NCBI RefSeq assembly: GCF_003991355.1
Contig: NZ_RCSU01000011.1
Location: 186,001 to 250,000 of the forward strand
DNA: 64,000 nt
Source of the DNA: Pseudoflavitalea rhizosphaerae
GTDB taxonomy: Bacteria > Bacteroidota > Bacteroidia > Chitinophagales > Chitinophagaceae
Reading direction: 5' to 3'
The position numbers and the translations under genes were made by a program. Positions 1-8,480 of the stretch are shown piece by piece (position 1 is the stretch's first letter; each line of letters opens with the position of its first letter). Below the pieces are notes generated by a model that did not search any database, was not told where the DNA came from, and saw only the letters and a program-made list of their open reading frames with translations.

Positions 1-113
1 TTATAAATGCTAATATGGAGAATAAGGAGATAAAGAAAACTTTAGAATTGATTGGAGAAAAGGTGAAAAGGGTAACCGATACTGATTTAGATAAACAACT
101 ATTAATTTGGTAA
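1..113 (+). CDS. 3' end of an unidentified gene (partial)
   Basis: An open frame enters from the left edge (codons from position 3) and stops with TAA at 111-113. Only about 36 residues are visible, lysine- and glutamate-rich and ending in LLIW, so no family can be named. The stop lies only 3 bases before the ATG of the following Rad50-like ATPase gene, so the two are almost certainly co-transcribed and may be translationally coupled. In ABC three-component systems the ATPase gene is often preceded by a small 'middle component'; this tail fits that position, but this is an inference from gene order only. Confidence 0.55.
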   Translation, partial: INANMENKEIKKTLELIGEKVKRVTDTDLDKQLLIW

Positions 114-116
114 GTC

Positions 117-2183
117 ATGATCACAATAAAAAGAATTAAAGTCAATATAAAAACAACAGGAGAGGGAATTGATAGCTCAAGAAAATACGGTTTCGACTTT
201 TCATTTAAGAAAGGGTTGAATATATTGAGTGGTAGTAATACTAGTGGCAAGTCCACTGTGTTGTCTAGTATCTACTATTGCTTAGGAATGGAGCAATTGT
301 TGGGAGGAAATAAAAAGGATATTTTAGATCAAAGTCTTACAAAAGTATTTCGACTAGGGCACCGAGAGCTGTATATTTTGGAATCTGAAGCTATCCTTGA
401 AGTTGAAAACAAATTGGGACAAACGAAAAAAATAAGAAGAGTAATTGTAAATAGTTTAGGCCCGATTAGAGACGTTATTTATGTTCAAGAGAATGATGAT
501 GAGGATGAGAAAATTTATTTTATCCATTCTAAAGGCGATTCTGACACTGAATTAGGATTTTATAGTTGGCTTGCAAAGTTTGTAAGTATTGATCTGCCAG
601 TTTATGAAGATGAAGACAAAAGGAAGATTAAAGTATTGTATTTACAACAAATATTTGCTGCTTGCTTTATTGAACAAACTAAAGGATGGTCCGATTTTTT
701 TGCACAATTACCTTTTTTTCAAACCAAGAACCCTAAAACGAAAATATTAGAGTTTTTACTTGGACTGAAAGACCTAGTAGGTCAATTCCGTATTGAGCTT
801 CTAAAGGAAAGGGAAAAGCAAGAGGAAAAGAAGTGGTTTAACTTAATTGAGGTATTTAATCTAAATGTAGCAAGAAATCAGTACTATGTTGCTGGTTTGA
901 GTGAATTGTATCCAAGAGTACTAAATGCTAAACAGATAAACAAACTTAATCTGGTTCAAAAGAAAGAGGGTAAAGGTGGGGTGCCAATTTCTCAAATACG
1001 AGGTAAGTTACTGAGCAGGCATGAGGAATTATTAAGAATAATTGATGAATCTCAAAGTGTGGCAAATAAGGAGCCTGTTTTGATGAAACAAAATCAGTTA
1101 TTGAATAATATACAGGAGGTAAATTATCAGCATCAACAACTGATAACCAGAAGATATTCAGAGAATGAGAAAATTGAAAACTATAAGCGGTTAATTAAAA
1201 ACTATAATTCTCAAATTGAGCAGTTAAGTGGGTTGCGTAAAACAGAAGGGCTACTACAGTTGGCGGCAAAGAATTTTGATCATTGCCCAGTTTGTGATTC
1301 AAAGCTCCAGATCTCTGATGACTTTAACTTTTCTAATGTTGAGCGAGTAGAGACAGATCAATCCATTCAATATTATAAAACTGAAAAGGCACTCCTCGAA
1401 GAGTACATTGAGAAAAGTTACGTTTTGCTGGAATCTTTTAATTCAGTAGAGGAAATACTGTTAGAGCAGCTTTCATTTAATTCACTCATTCTGCAGCAGG
1501 TTAAAATGGAGTTGGTTGATGACAACCGATTACCATCAAGGACTGTTATTACTGAACAGCTAAGTATTGAATTTGAACTTGTAAAAATTGATAACCTGAT
1601 TCAATCTTTTGAGAATCTAAAAATTCAACTTGTTCAGCTGTCGGATTCGATTGCAGCCATTAAGGGAGAAATAAAATCTATGGGCGAAGATGAGAATGAT
1701 GGAAAGAGCATTATTGCCTATGCTACGAGATTTAAGAGCTATTTAAATGCTTTCAAGTATTCGAGTCATAAACTCAATCATGTTATCATGTCAAATGAAC
1801 CTACGGGGAAATATTTGCCCGTCATTAATTATAATGGTGATATTCAATCAATTCGTCTTTCGTCATCTGCGAGTGACTTTATTAGAAGCTTATGGGCTTT
1901 TTATTTGACATTGATAAAAATTTCAAGGAAACATCCTGGATTCTTGATAATGGATGAACCTGGGCAACATGCTATGAATTTTGCCAGCATGAGAGAATTG
2001 GTACTTAAATCAAGTAAATTAAAAGATCGACAAATTATCTTGGCAATAAGTAACGATAAGAAAATGACAGGCGAAGGAAATGAGGTTAAATACTTAGATG
2101 ACTTATTGTATGATCTGAAAAGCGGAGAGGATTTAACTATAAATATTATTCCCAAAGGGAAATTATCAATTTGGGAGCTTTAG
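117..2183 (+). CDS. Rad50/SMC-like ATPase with CxxC hook (DUF3732/ABC-3C-like)
   Basis: This 688-residue protein has a Walker A motif GSNTSGKST at about residues 39-47, following a segment in which a beta strand leads into 'GLNILSG', as in Rad50, RecF and DUF3732 ATPases. The middle (about 220-580) is rich in Glu, Lys, Gln and Leu and should form a coiled coil. It is interrupted by CPVC at residues 390-393, the position and form of a zinc hook. Walker B is FLIMDEP, about residues 609-615, followed by the usual D-loop-like segment and an 'ILAISND' strand in place of the H-loop. Such ATPases drive DNA-end or foreign-DNA sensing in defence systems. The AT-rich composition and the neighbours (another ABC ATPase plus HNH nuclease) support a defence role. 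Assignment to the DUF3732/ABC three-component group is from general resemblance and is not certain. The ATG at 117 lies 3 bases after the upstream stop. Confidence 0.7.
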   Translation: MITIKRIKVNIKTTGEGIDSSRKYGFDFSFKKGLNILSGSNTSGKSTVLSSIYYCLGMEQLLGGNKKDILDQSLTKVFRLGHRELYILESEAILEVENKLGQTKKIRRVIVNSLGPIRDVIYVQENDDEDEKIYFIHSKGDSDTELGFYSWLAKFVSIDLPVYEDEDKRKIKVLYLQQIFAACFIEQTKGWSDFFAQLPFFQTKNPKTKILEFLLGLKDLVGQFRIELLKEREKQEEKKWFNLIEVFNLNVARNQYYVAGLSELYPRVLNAKQINKLNLVQKKEGKGGVPISQIRGKLLSRHEELLRIIDESQSVANKEPVLMKQNQLLNNIQEVNYQHQQLITRRYSENEKIENYKRLIKNYNSQIEQLSGLRKTEGLLQLAAKNFDHCPVCDSKLQISDDFNFSNVERVETDQSIQYYKTEKALLEEYIEKSYVLLESFNSVEEILLEQLSFNSLILQQVKMELVDDNRLPSRTVITEQLSIEFELVKIDNLIQSFENLKIQLVQLSDSIAAIKGEIKSMGEDENDGKSIIAYATRFKSYLNAFKYSSHKLNHVIMSNEPTGKYLPVINYNGDIQSIRLSSSASDFIRSLWAFYLTLIKISRKHPGFLIMDEPGQHAMNFASMRELVLKSSKLKDRQIILAISNDKKMTGEGNEVKYLDDLLYDLKSGEDLTINIIPKGKLSIWEL

Positions 2184-2343
2184 TTTGTTTGTTTTCATAG
2201 AATGAGTTGGAAGCGCCGAATGGGTAGTAAATGCTACTTTCTTTATATTTCTATAAAACGGAAGTTCAAACGCTCAATCTCTCACTATACATTTTTTCGC
2301 CGAGTCGTACTTTATTTTTTAAGCACAATATAATGTATCCTTC

Positions 2344-4416
2344 ATGGCTTTTGATCCAAGTAAAATTGCTCGTGAACACGTACTTTCCGCAGTTGACTTA
2401 ATAGAACGAGAGAATATTCCGTTGAAGTGGTCTACAGGTTATGAGGTTGTGATATACGGGAAATATTATCCTCCCAAAGAGATTATTCGTTATAGTTATA
2501 AAATTGCCACCGGAGAAGATATTGGTGTGATTCATGGCGGAGAGCAGGTGAATGCTCCTTTACGCAATTTAGGTTTTGAAATAATACCTAAAGCCAAAAT
2601 ATGGAAACTGGGTTGTAATTGGGGGAAGGGAGAACCAAATTTTTATGAAGCCATCAAAGCACGCCAAATTGTTATTGGACATATTAGTCGGCCATTTGAA
2701 GAAGGGGATTTAGTATTAATAACTGAAGGGTTTACTGTATATGCCATTGCAAAACTGAAGGTTAATCCAACTCCCATTTCTACTTCTTCGGAACTTGAGG
2801 AAATGTGTAGCGAGCATAAAATTCCTTTTGAGGAACAAGTCTTTTATGCGGATGCTGAGTGGTACATATTAAAAGAGACAGAGATTTTTCAATATGAATT
2901 GCAGCAGGGGATTGTGCAGGTACGTAATAAGGATATAAAGGAAAAGGCGATTAACTTATGGGAGAATAGGAATGAAGATTTATTGAATGTGAAATTTTAC
3001 CGAAGACTGAACGAGAGGGAGCAGTTCACCCAACTGGATTACCCCTGTTTTATTTTTTCTTTTCAGAATATTCGAGATGGCGAATTTCAAGGTAGCTATA
3101 AAGTTACTTTTTATAGGGCACCGAAAGACGGGATAAAAATTGGGTTTGTTAAGTTTCTTCAAGTAGGAACCAATAAAGTTCATTTGCCCAAGACGTTTGA
3201 ATCTTTGCCCGAAACAATATGCTCACTTGGGGATGGCCTTGGTTATTACCGAGCTTTAAAATCTGAACTACCGGCCTTCTATGAGAAAGTGTTAACTAAA
3301 TTAAATGATTGCGCCTTTCATGGGGAGATACGTGAAGCATTTGAAACACATCCTGGGTTTTCTGTATCATTGTTACGTACCAGCGAAGCAGAACTTGCAT
3401 TATTTCAAGCAAAGTATGTTTTAAGCGGAAGGTCTATTAGACAGGAATATGAATTTACGTTTTCACATCAGTTAAAGGGGGCCGAAACTCCCCATAAAGT
3501 CTCCATTAACTTCAATATGAATTCAAATCTACCGAACCGATTTGTTTGTATTGTTGGTAAAAATGGAACAGGTAAAACTCAAATTATTAATCAACTTGCC
3601 AAAAAGTTGTATGATGAAACAGCTGAAGGAGAGTTTTTGCCTGAACGGCCTGTTTTTTCAAAGATCATAGCAGTAACATTTAGTTATTTTGATCATTTTA
3701 GCCCTCCCGAAAAAGCGTATAGAAATTATGAATTTATTGGAATTGCAGGTCGTAGTAATGCTCTTTCAGAGAATGAAATAGGGGATTTGATTTGGAATTC
3801 TTTTAAAGTACTTTCTCAATCCAAGAGGAAAAAGGCTATGTGGCTAAATGCCATTAAATCCTGCATGGAGGAAGGATATTTGGATTTCAACTTAGAGGAT
3901 TTGCTTGATATTAGAAGTAAGGAAGAGTTTATTAGGAAAACCTATTCAATCTTTAGCTCTGGCCAAAAAATAGTGTTCCAGTTAATGACTAGATTAATCT
4001 CAATTATTGAGGATAATTCTCTAATAATTTTTGATGAACCTGAAACCCACCTGCATCCTAATATTGCGGGGCGTATGATAAGGGCATTAAAGTCGATATT
4101 GGATAAAAGTTTGTCTTTTGGAATTCTTGCGACCCATTCACCAGTCATAGTGCAGGAAGTCCCTAGTATGTTCATAAAGGTTTTTGATAGGCGCTCAAAT
4201 ATACCAGTGATCTATTCTCCAGCTATTGAATGCTTTGGTGAAAACCTCTCCCAAATAAGCAACTCCATTTTTGGTACAGAAAAGGAGAAAGAATTGTATA
4301 AATATGAACTTGAACGCTTAGTTCAAAGAAAGATGTCTCTAAGTGACATTAATCTGCTTTTTGACAACAAGCTAAGTCTTAATGCTCAGCTCTATATTCA
4401 AACCCTAATTTCATAA
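2344..4416 (+). CDS. PtuA-like ABC ATPase with ScoMcrA-type N-terminal head and PUA/EVE-like module
   Basis: The 690-residue protein appears to be a fusion. Residues 1-83 resemble the N-terminal head of ScoMcrA-type modification-dependent endonucleases: a helix, then a strand-turn with 'GKYYPPKEII', then 'NLGFEI'. Residues 85-200 (starting IWKLGCNWG, later GDLVLITEGF) look like a small beta-barrel of the PUA/EVE kind found in modified-base readers; this part is inference. After a region with SLGDGLGYY and SLLRTSEAE comes an ABC ATPase: Walker A GKNGTGKT at 405-412, signature SSGQ at 538-541, Walker B LIIFDEPETHLHPN at 560-573, and an H-loop with His598. Such overcoming-lysogeny/PtuA-type ATPases work with nucleases. 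The next gene, an HNH nuclease, starts directly at its stop codon, the Septu (PtuA-PtuB) arrangement. Septu PtuA is usually shorter and lacks the N-terminal reader. The 160-base gap upstream suggests its own promoter, though none was recognised. Confidence 0.75.
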   Translation: MAFDPSKIAREHVLSAVDLIERENIPLKWSTGYEVVIYGKYYPPKEIIRYSYKIATGEDIGVIHGGEQVNAPLRNLGFEIIPKAKIWKLGCNWGKGEPNFYEAIKARQIVIGHISRPFEEGDLVLITEGFTVYAIAKLKVNPTPISTSSELEEMCSEHKIPFEEQVFYADAEWYILKETEIFQYELQQGIVQVRNKDIKEKAINLWENRNEDLLNVKFYRRLNEREQFTQLDYPCFIFSFQNIRDGEFQGSYKVTFYRAPKDGIKIGFVKFLQVGTNKVHLPKTFESLPETICSLGDGLGYYRALKSELPAFYEKVLTKLNDCAFHGEIREAFETHPGFSVSLLRTSEAELALFQAKYVLSGRSIRQEYEFTFSHQLKGAETPHKVSINFNMNSNLPNRFVCIVGKNGTGKTQIINQLAKKLYDETAEGEFLPERPVFSKIIAVTFSYFDHFSPPEKAYRNYEFIGIAGRSNALSENEIGDLIWNSFKVLSQSKRKKAMWLNAIKSCMEEGYLDFNLEDLLDIRSKEEFIRKTYSIFSSGQKIVFQLMTRLISIIEDNSLIIFDEPETHLHPNIAGRMIRALKSILDKSLSFGILATHSPVIVQEVPSMFIKVFDRRSNIPVIYSPAIECFGENLSQISNSIFGTEKEKELYKYELERLVQRKMSLSDINLLFDNKLSLNAQLYIQTLIS

Positions 4417-4419
4417 GTG

Positions 4420-5253
4420 ATGGTTAATTGTCATTACTTGAATTTAAACGAGAGGGTCGTTTTTTACACAATCTCTAATGAAAAGCAAACACGAGATCGC
4501 ACTATATTGAAAGCGATAGCAGATCGAGTGATTAATGGATACGAAGATTATTTGACAGATTTTCCTGTGCTTCAGGGAAGGGGCGACTCTTTAATAGGTC
4601 TTGCCGAAGAAGAACAGAGAAGGGCTTTAAATGGCTGCTATTTTAATAAAACAAAGTCTTTTAAAGCAATTATTGAGAAAATTTATAATTCCCAACCCAA
4701 CGTTTTAAAAGGCTATTGCCCATATTGCATGTTAGGTGAGCCTGAAACTATTGATCATTACATAGGAAAAGAAGAGTTTCCGGAATATTCTATTTTAGTA
4801 AAGAATATGATCCCCTGTTGTTTTGATTGCAACACTTTAAAGCGCGTTAATTGGAGAACAGGGAATAATAGAAATTTCATTCACTATTATAATGATCTAT
4901 TTTTACATAACCGATTTTTATATGCTTCTCTTCAGTATCAGGTTGGTTCTGCAGTTCCTTTAATAGATTTCTATCTACAACGACCAGTCGGAATGAATGT
5001 TTCTGATTTTACCATTGTTGAGAACCATTTTAGAGCTCTAAATCTACGCAAAAGATACCAGGGTAGGTCGAATAGTCAATTTTCAACTCAAACACGTAGT
5101 ATTCAAATTTCTCTTCGGTCGGGAGTACTCAATCCTGCTCATTATTTAAACGATCTTGCCGTGAATTCCCGTATTGATTTCGGTGTAAACTTTTGGGAAG
5201 CGGCTTTATATGAAGCTATGGCACATTGCCCTGAATTTATCCGTACTTTGTAA
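4420..5253 (+). CDS. HNH endonuclease, PtuB-like
   Basis: This protein of about 277 residues contains an HNH (beta-beta-alpha metal) nuclease core. A first zinc knuckle CPYC lies near residues 100-103, the catalytic pair Asp-His (in TIDHYI) near 112-113, a second knuckle CFDC near 134-137, and the Asn right after it. This spacing is that of the Septu PtuB/TIGR02646 type of HNH protein. The gene follows the ABC ATPase gene without any gap. The ATPase stop TAA is followed at once by GTG (4417) and then ATG (4420); the ATG is chosen here and both are in frame. The pair should form an ATPase-regulated nuclease that cuts nucleic acid once the ATPase is triggered, probably by phage infection. The downstream end is intact, and an IS66 remnant begins about 150 bases later. 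Confidence 0.8.
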   Translation: MVNCHYLNLNERVVFYTISNEKQTRDRTILKAIADRVINGYEDYLTDFPVLQGRGDSLIGLAEEEQRRALNGCYFNKTKSFKAIIEKIYNSQPNVLKGYCPYCMLGEPETIDHYIGKEEFPEYSILVKNMIPCCFDCNTLKRVNWRTGNNRNFIHYYNDLFLHNRFLYASLQYQVGSAVPLIDFYLQRPVGMNVSDFTIVENHFRALNLRKRYQGRSNSQFSTQTRSIQISLRSGVLNPAHYLNDLAVNSRIDFGVNFWEAALYEAMAHCPEFIRTL

Positions 5254-5399
5254 AATTCTATATAGTTATTCAAATTCGTTAAATAGGTATAGGTTCTTGC
5301 TAGGAGCCACAAATTATATCGAAGATATTCCACTAATTAGCGGGGGGCGCCAGTATGTGCCAATGAAAATAATTGATTTTAGACATTCTAGATTTGACG

Positions 5400-6165
5400 T
5401 ATGCCCACGGTTAAGTACACCTTTGTCTGGAAGATTATTTTGCGTATAAGTGCGGGAGAAGTTCATGAACTTTATTGACCGGATGGTCAGCGATTTTATG
5501 CAGCACTTCTTTGAGCCAGGTGTAAGGTTCAATGCCATGCATTTTACAAGTACCGAGTAAAGAATAGAGCATGCCGCTACGTTTGGCAGCTTCATGGCTG
5601 CCGGCAAATAAATAATTCTTTCTGCCGGGTGCCACTGGTCGGATACTGTTCTCCACCGCGTTATTGTCTATGTTTAACCTGCCATCGGTTGCGTATATCG
5701 ATAGCCTTTCCCAGCGTTGCAGGCTATAGCCAATGGCTTTCCCGATCTCACTTTTCGGTAATACCTGCAGATATTGTTGCTGTAGCCATAAGCCCAGATT
5801 CCGTAGGATCGGAACTGATTTTTGCTGGCGCACTTCTTTGAGTTCTGCAAAGGTCAGTTGATTCTCTTTGCAGATTCGTTCAATAATATAAAGTTTCTGG
5901 ATCTCCTCCAGTGCGTAGTTGGCGCGCTGTTCATTATTGTCTAGTGGTTCATGGAATTTACGGCGGGCATGGGCCATGCAATGTAACAGGGTGATGCCTT
6001 CTGCCACAGCAAAATCTTCATACGCTGCATACCCGTCGGTCTGCAGGTAGCCCTTAAAATCTTTGAGGATCTCTTTCGGCCCTTCTCTGCCACGGCCTTC
6101 CCGGTAATCGAACAAGACCAGTTTGTTGAGGCTGTCCTGATAGGGGCAACATTCGGTCGACAATC
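5400..6165 (-). mobile_element. Truncated IS66-family insertion sequence
   Basis: The element is recognised by its transposase C-terminal half (5435-6163, minus strand). The outer left end is placed tentatively at about 5400, where the sequence GTATGCCCACGGTTAAGTA begins 35 bases beyond the transposase stop; IS66 ends typically start with GTA or GTAA. The other end is missing: the transposase frame loses its IS66 character at about 6140-6165, where it abuts a fragment of an M16 peptidase gene. No second terminal repeat, and neither tnpA nor tnpB of IS66, is present. The element is therefore a dead remnant, cut by a later rearrangement. No target duplication can be checked. Confidence 0.6.
5435..6163 (-). 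pseudogene. tnpC: IS66 transposase (TnpC), C-terminal half only
   Basis: About 235 residues match the C-terminal part of IS66 DDE transposases: KLVLFDYREGRG, then LQTDGYAAYE (with the second catalytic Asp), LLHCMAHARRKF, the DDE glutamate region DNNAVENSIRPVA, and the characteristic end GRKNYLFAGSHEAA. Full TnpC proteins are roughly 500 residues, so the N-terminal helix-turn-helix, zinc-binding part and first catalytic Asp are missing. The ATG at 6163 is only a chance codon near the breakpoint. The gene cannot encode an active transposase. Confidence 0.85.
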
Positions 6166-6197
6166 CCGTAATGCTACAAATCTGTAAACCTCCGGAT

Positions 6198-6350
6198 CAT
6201 AATTATGGATTACAAATGATCCTGGGAACGACAGCTCATTTGAAAAATCCTTCACTTACGGCCATCCGGAAATTTTATAATGCTTACTATGTTCCTTCCA
6301 ACATGGGTTTGATCATGGCAGGAGATTTTGACCCTGATTTGCTGATCGCT
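6198..6350 (+). pseudogene. Fragment of an M16 (insulinase-like) zinc peptidase gene
   Basis: A stretch of about 50 codons on the plus strand reads as the conserved core between the catalytic and second beta-sheet parts of M16 peptidases: a 'HLKNPSL' turn, then 'FYNAYYVPSNMGLIMAGDFD'-type sequence ending near LLIAYI. The HxxEH zinc site and everything before and after are absent. The left side is fused to the truncated IS66 transposase (which lies on the opposite strand), and downstream the frame runs on to a stop at 6420-6422 without M16 features. This is a rearrangement scrap, not a gene. Confidence 0.65.
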
Positions 6351-6471
6351 TATATTGCTGGGAAATCTTATACACATTGTATACTTGGAGCTCCGTCAAA
6401 ATTCCGTGGGCAGAATTCCTGAATGCAGCCTCATCTCGAAAACTAACACTTACTGAAATTTTCGGTTATTG

Positions 6472-6514
6472 ATAATTAGATGGAGGACACTAGCAGTGTC
6501 CTCCATCTAATTAT
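6472..6514. terminator. Perfect 20-bp hairpin, probable bidirectional terminator
   Basis: Two perfectly complementary 20-base arms (6472-6491 and 6495-6514) are separated by the 3-base loop AGC. The core of the arm is GATGGAGGACACT. It lies between the M16 scrap (plus strand) and the 3' end of the nucleotidyltransferase gene (minus strand, ends 6561), so it most likely terminates transcription of the toxin gene. There is no long U tract, so another role of the palindrome is possible. Confidence 0.55.
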
Positions 6515-6560
6515 TACCCGTTTGTGACCGCTTAATAGGGCGGAGGATTTATATTGGAAA

Positions 6561-7583
6561 CTAAAATTTTGCCGTCTTTACTTGTTGGTGAAATAGTCTG
6601 AGGCCTTCCATCATGGTAGCAAAGGAGGGAGGATTAGAACCAATCATGCTTTCTTGCATTTGAGCATAATCATGTTCCCAATCAGTCAGGGACTCATCAG
6701 CAGGTAAAAAATCGAGTTGATTAAATTGTAAAGTATCATATTGTACACCTGAAACCTTGTTGAAGGTCTTTCGATGCATCCTTATGGTGTTGAACAAATC
6801 GGGGCTTGCCATCGCTTCCAATAAAGGTTCATAATCCTTGGTAGCATGGACGTCTGACAAATGCCTGGAATAACGTAGCGTTTTTCGTTTTTTCAGGGGT
6901 TTGGTGTTTTCCTCATAGAGTAAAAACAGTTTCTCCAGAATCGTGCGCTGCGGTTCTACCGTCGGTACCTCGAATTCCTTGACAGAGAAAGTGGCCGTTG
7001 GGAAATGTTCCGTTATAAGGGAGGTGATGGGGCGAGGTGCAAAGGGCTCTTTCAGCGACCGGGCGCCAATCTCTACAATTACTTTTGGTCTAACATAGCC
7101 TGGTGCTTTCTGCTGTTCGACATTAAAAAGGGAGGTGTATTGCAGCTCGATTTGACGCGGGTCCTCGTTTGCTTGCTTGATTTCCGTTGCCACTACGGCT
7201 AAAGCGTCAGGGCTGATTTCCATGGCGCGGATGGCAGCTTCCAATGCTTCACGAAAAGGACCTCCCATGAACTCCGCACTTGCTTGGCGGAGTTTTTCTA
7301 CTTGACTGGGGTTAGGAGTCGGGTCATTAAACCCCAATACGCTACGGTCCATGGCAAGATCTATGTCTTCAGAAAATCTGGTAATCAGCCGCCAGCCTTT
7401 ACTCAATGACGTGCCTCCTTTGAAAACAAGATTTTCAGACCATTGGGTGGCAAATACTGCTTTGAGGGCAAGCGTTACCCACCAGTCCTTTTCTATGGCT
7501 TCTACTGAAAAGCCCGTTTGGGCGTTGACCTGATTAATAATTTCAATTTTCCTCTCCGGGGGCAGGTTTAACCATTTTTGCAT
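6561..7583 (-). CDS. AbiEii/AbiGii-family nucleotidyltransferase toxin
   Basis: The 340-residue protein carries the nucleotidyltransferase signature of AbiEii toxins: FKGGTSLSK (Gly56-Gly57, Ser59) followed by SEDIDLAMD (residues 71-79, with the two catalytic Asp at 73 and 75). In type IV toxin-antitoxin systems the toxin adds nucleotides to RNA (tRNA in the MenT relatives) and stops growth; the AbiE systems give phage abortive infection. The gene overlaps the end of the preceding AbiEi-like gene by 41 bases, the usual antitoxin-then-toxin order. The start at 7583 gives the expected N-terminal helices before the catalytic motif, and the length is usual for the family. It appears intact. Confidence 0.85.
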   Translation of the reverse strand: MQKWLNLPPERKIEIINQVNAQTGFSVEAIEKDWWVTLALKAVFATQWSENLVFKGGTSLSKGWRLITRFSEDIDLAMDRSVLGFNDPTPNPSQVEKLRQASAEFMGGPFREALEAAIRAMEISPDALAVVATEIKQANEDPRQIELQYTSLFNVEQQKAPGYVRPKVIVEIGARSLKEPFAPRPITSLITEHFPTATFSVKEFEVPTVEPQRTILEKLFLLYEENTKPLKKRKTLRYSRHLSDVHATKDYEPLLEAMASPDLFNTIRMHRKTFNKVSGVQYDTLQFNQLDFLPADESLTDWEHDYAQMQESMIGSNPPSFATMMEGLRLFHQQVKTAKF

Positions 7584-8184
7584 GGCGTTGTTTTAAGTAA
7601 CCAATCAAAAAATCAGCAATCCAAGGTGGTCCCTGCTTCGCTGCTGAGGCTATCTCTGTGGGCTCTATGTGGGAAAGGAGACCATGTATATCTTCGATCA
7701 ACTCTGCAGTTAGCTGGTCTTTTCCAATTTCGCGCAGCGCAAATATAATATTTCCAATCGTTCCATCGCCGACTGCCAGCTGGCGGTTATTTACGTGTTT
7801 GAAGTGTATGTTGTTTTTCCCAATGGCTATTTTGCGGGATGGCCCATTTGTCAGGTATACAACGTTGATAGGTACCTGTTGAGACAGCCCCAGTTGATTC
7901 ATGGATTTAGATCCGGTCGGCCGTATGATAATATTATCCCTTTTTGCAATTTCTCGGGCAACATCTTCCAGAGAAGGCAATAGGATTCCCAGTTCCGGAT
8001 CCCTTTTAGGGTAATAGTATATCCCTTTCGCCAACCGCAGAATCTCTTTTTCTTTCACCAGGCGATGTAATGCAAGTTTAACCCCTTCATTGTCTCCCAA
8101 ATCCCGGAAGGTATGGGTGAAGAAGATGTATCCTTTTCCTCTTTTCCGGATCTTACTAAACACCGTTTCTTTTAAGGATGCCAT
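7543..8184 (-). CDS. AbiEi-like antitoxin (DUF6088 type)
   Basis: The 213-residue protein begins with a winged-helix segment (residues 1-60, ending 'RLAKGIYYYPK', the conserved wing of AbiEi/DUF6088 antitoxins). It continues with a second domain containing RPTGSKSMNQLGLSQQVP and 'VYLTNGPSRKI', as in AbiEi-like proteins. Its role would be to repress its own operon through the winged helix and to neutralise the nucleotidyltransferase encoded next, with which it overlaps by 41 bases. Two near-identical 32-bp repeats lie just upstream of its ATG and are the likely operators. Complete. Confidence 0.8.
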   Translation of the reverse strand: MASLKETVFSKIRKRGKGYIFFTHTFRDLGDNEGVKLALHRLVKEKEILRLAKGIYYYPKRDPELGILLPSLEDVAREIAKRDNIIIRPTGSKSMNQLGLSQQVPINVVYLTNGPSRKIAIGKNNIHFKHVNNRQLAVGDGTIGNIIFALREIGKDQLTAELIEDIHGLLSHIEPTEIASAAKQGPPWIADFLIGYLKQRHAKMVKPAPGEEN

Positions 8185-8202
8185 GAAGTAGCCATTTTAG
8201 CC

Positions 8203-8210
8203 CAAATTTA
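8203..8210 (-). promoter_or_regulatory. Candidate -7 promoter box (TAAATTTG)
   Basis: On the minus strand TAAATTTG fits the Bacteroidota -7 consensus TAnnTTTG, 18 bases before the ATG of the AbiEi-like gene. A TTG at correct -33 distance was not found, so the call rests on the -7 box and on its position next to the operator repeats. Confidence 0.35.
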
Positions 8211-8217
8211 AATAAAA

Positions 8218-8293
8218 TTGCAACTTAAACGATTGTCTAGGTTTCAAAATGTTTGTCTAATTTGCAACTTAAACGATCGTCTAGGTTTCAAAA
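8218..8293. repeat. Tandem 32-bp operator-like repeats upstream of the AbiEi/AbiEii pair
   Basis: Two copies of a 32-base sequence lie at 8218-8249 and 8262-8293, differing at one base (GATTGT versus GATCGT) and spaced 44 bases start to start, about four helical turns. The core is TTGCAACTTAAACGAT. The array begins 33 bases before the start of the antitoxin gene. AbiEi antitoxins bind repeats in their own promoter, so these are probable operators; the assignment is inference from position. Confidence 0.6.
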
Positions 8294-8480
8294 ATGAAGC
8301 ATTGATATGAATATTATAAATTAGAAAAAAATAGTAAATAATTATATATCAATTAGATACAAAAATGAATTTTGATATAGTGGAAATTTGAGTTTTGCCG
8401 AGAAAATGCTAATGTATGAGAAGGGGAACATGCCAGCAATTTATCAGGAGATGAAAAAACAATGTCAAGATTTTTCCCTA
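8294..8480. other. AT-rich intergenic stretch
   Basis: This is the divergent spacer between the AbiEi/AbiEii pair and the orphan AbiEi-like gene. It is strongly AT-rich. No convincing open frame, RNA gene or terminator was seen; the only organised elements are the flanking repeats and palindrome listed separately. Confidence 0.5.
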
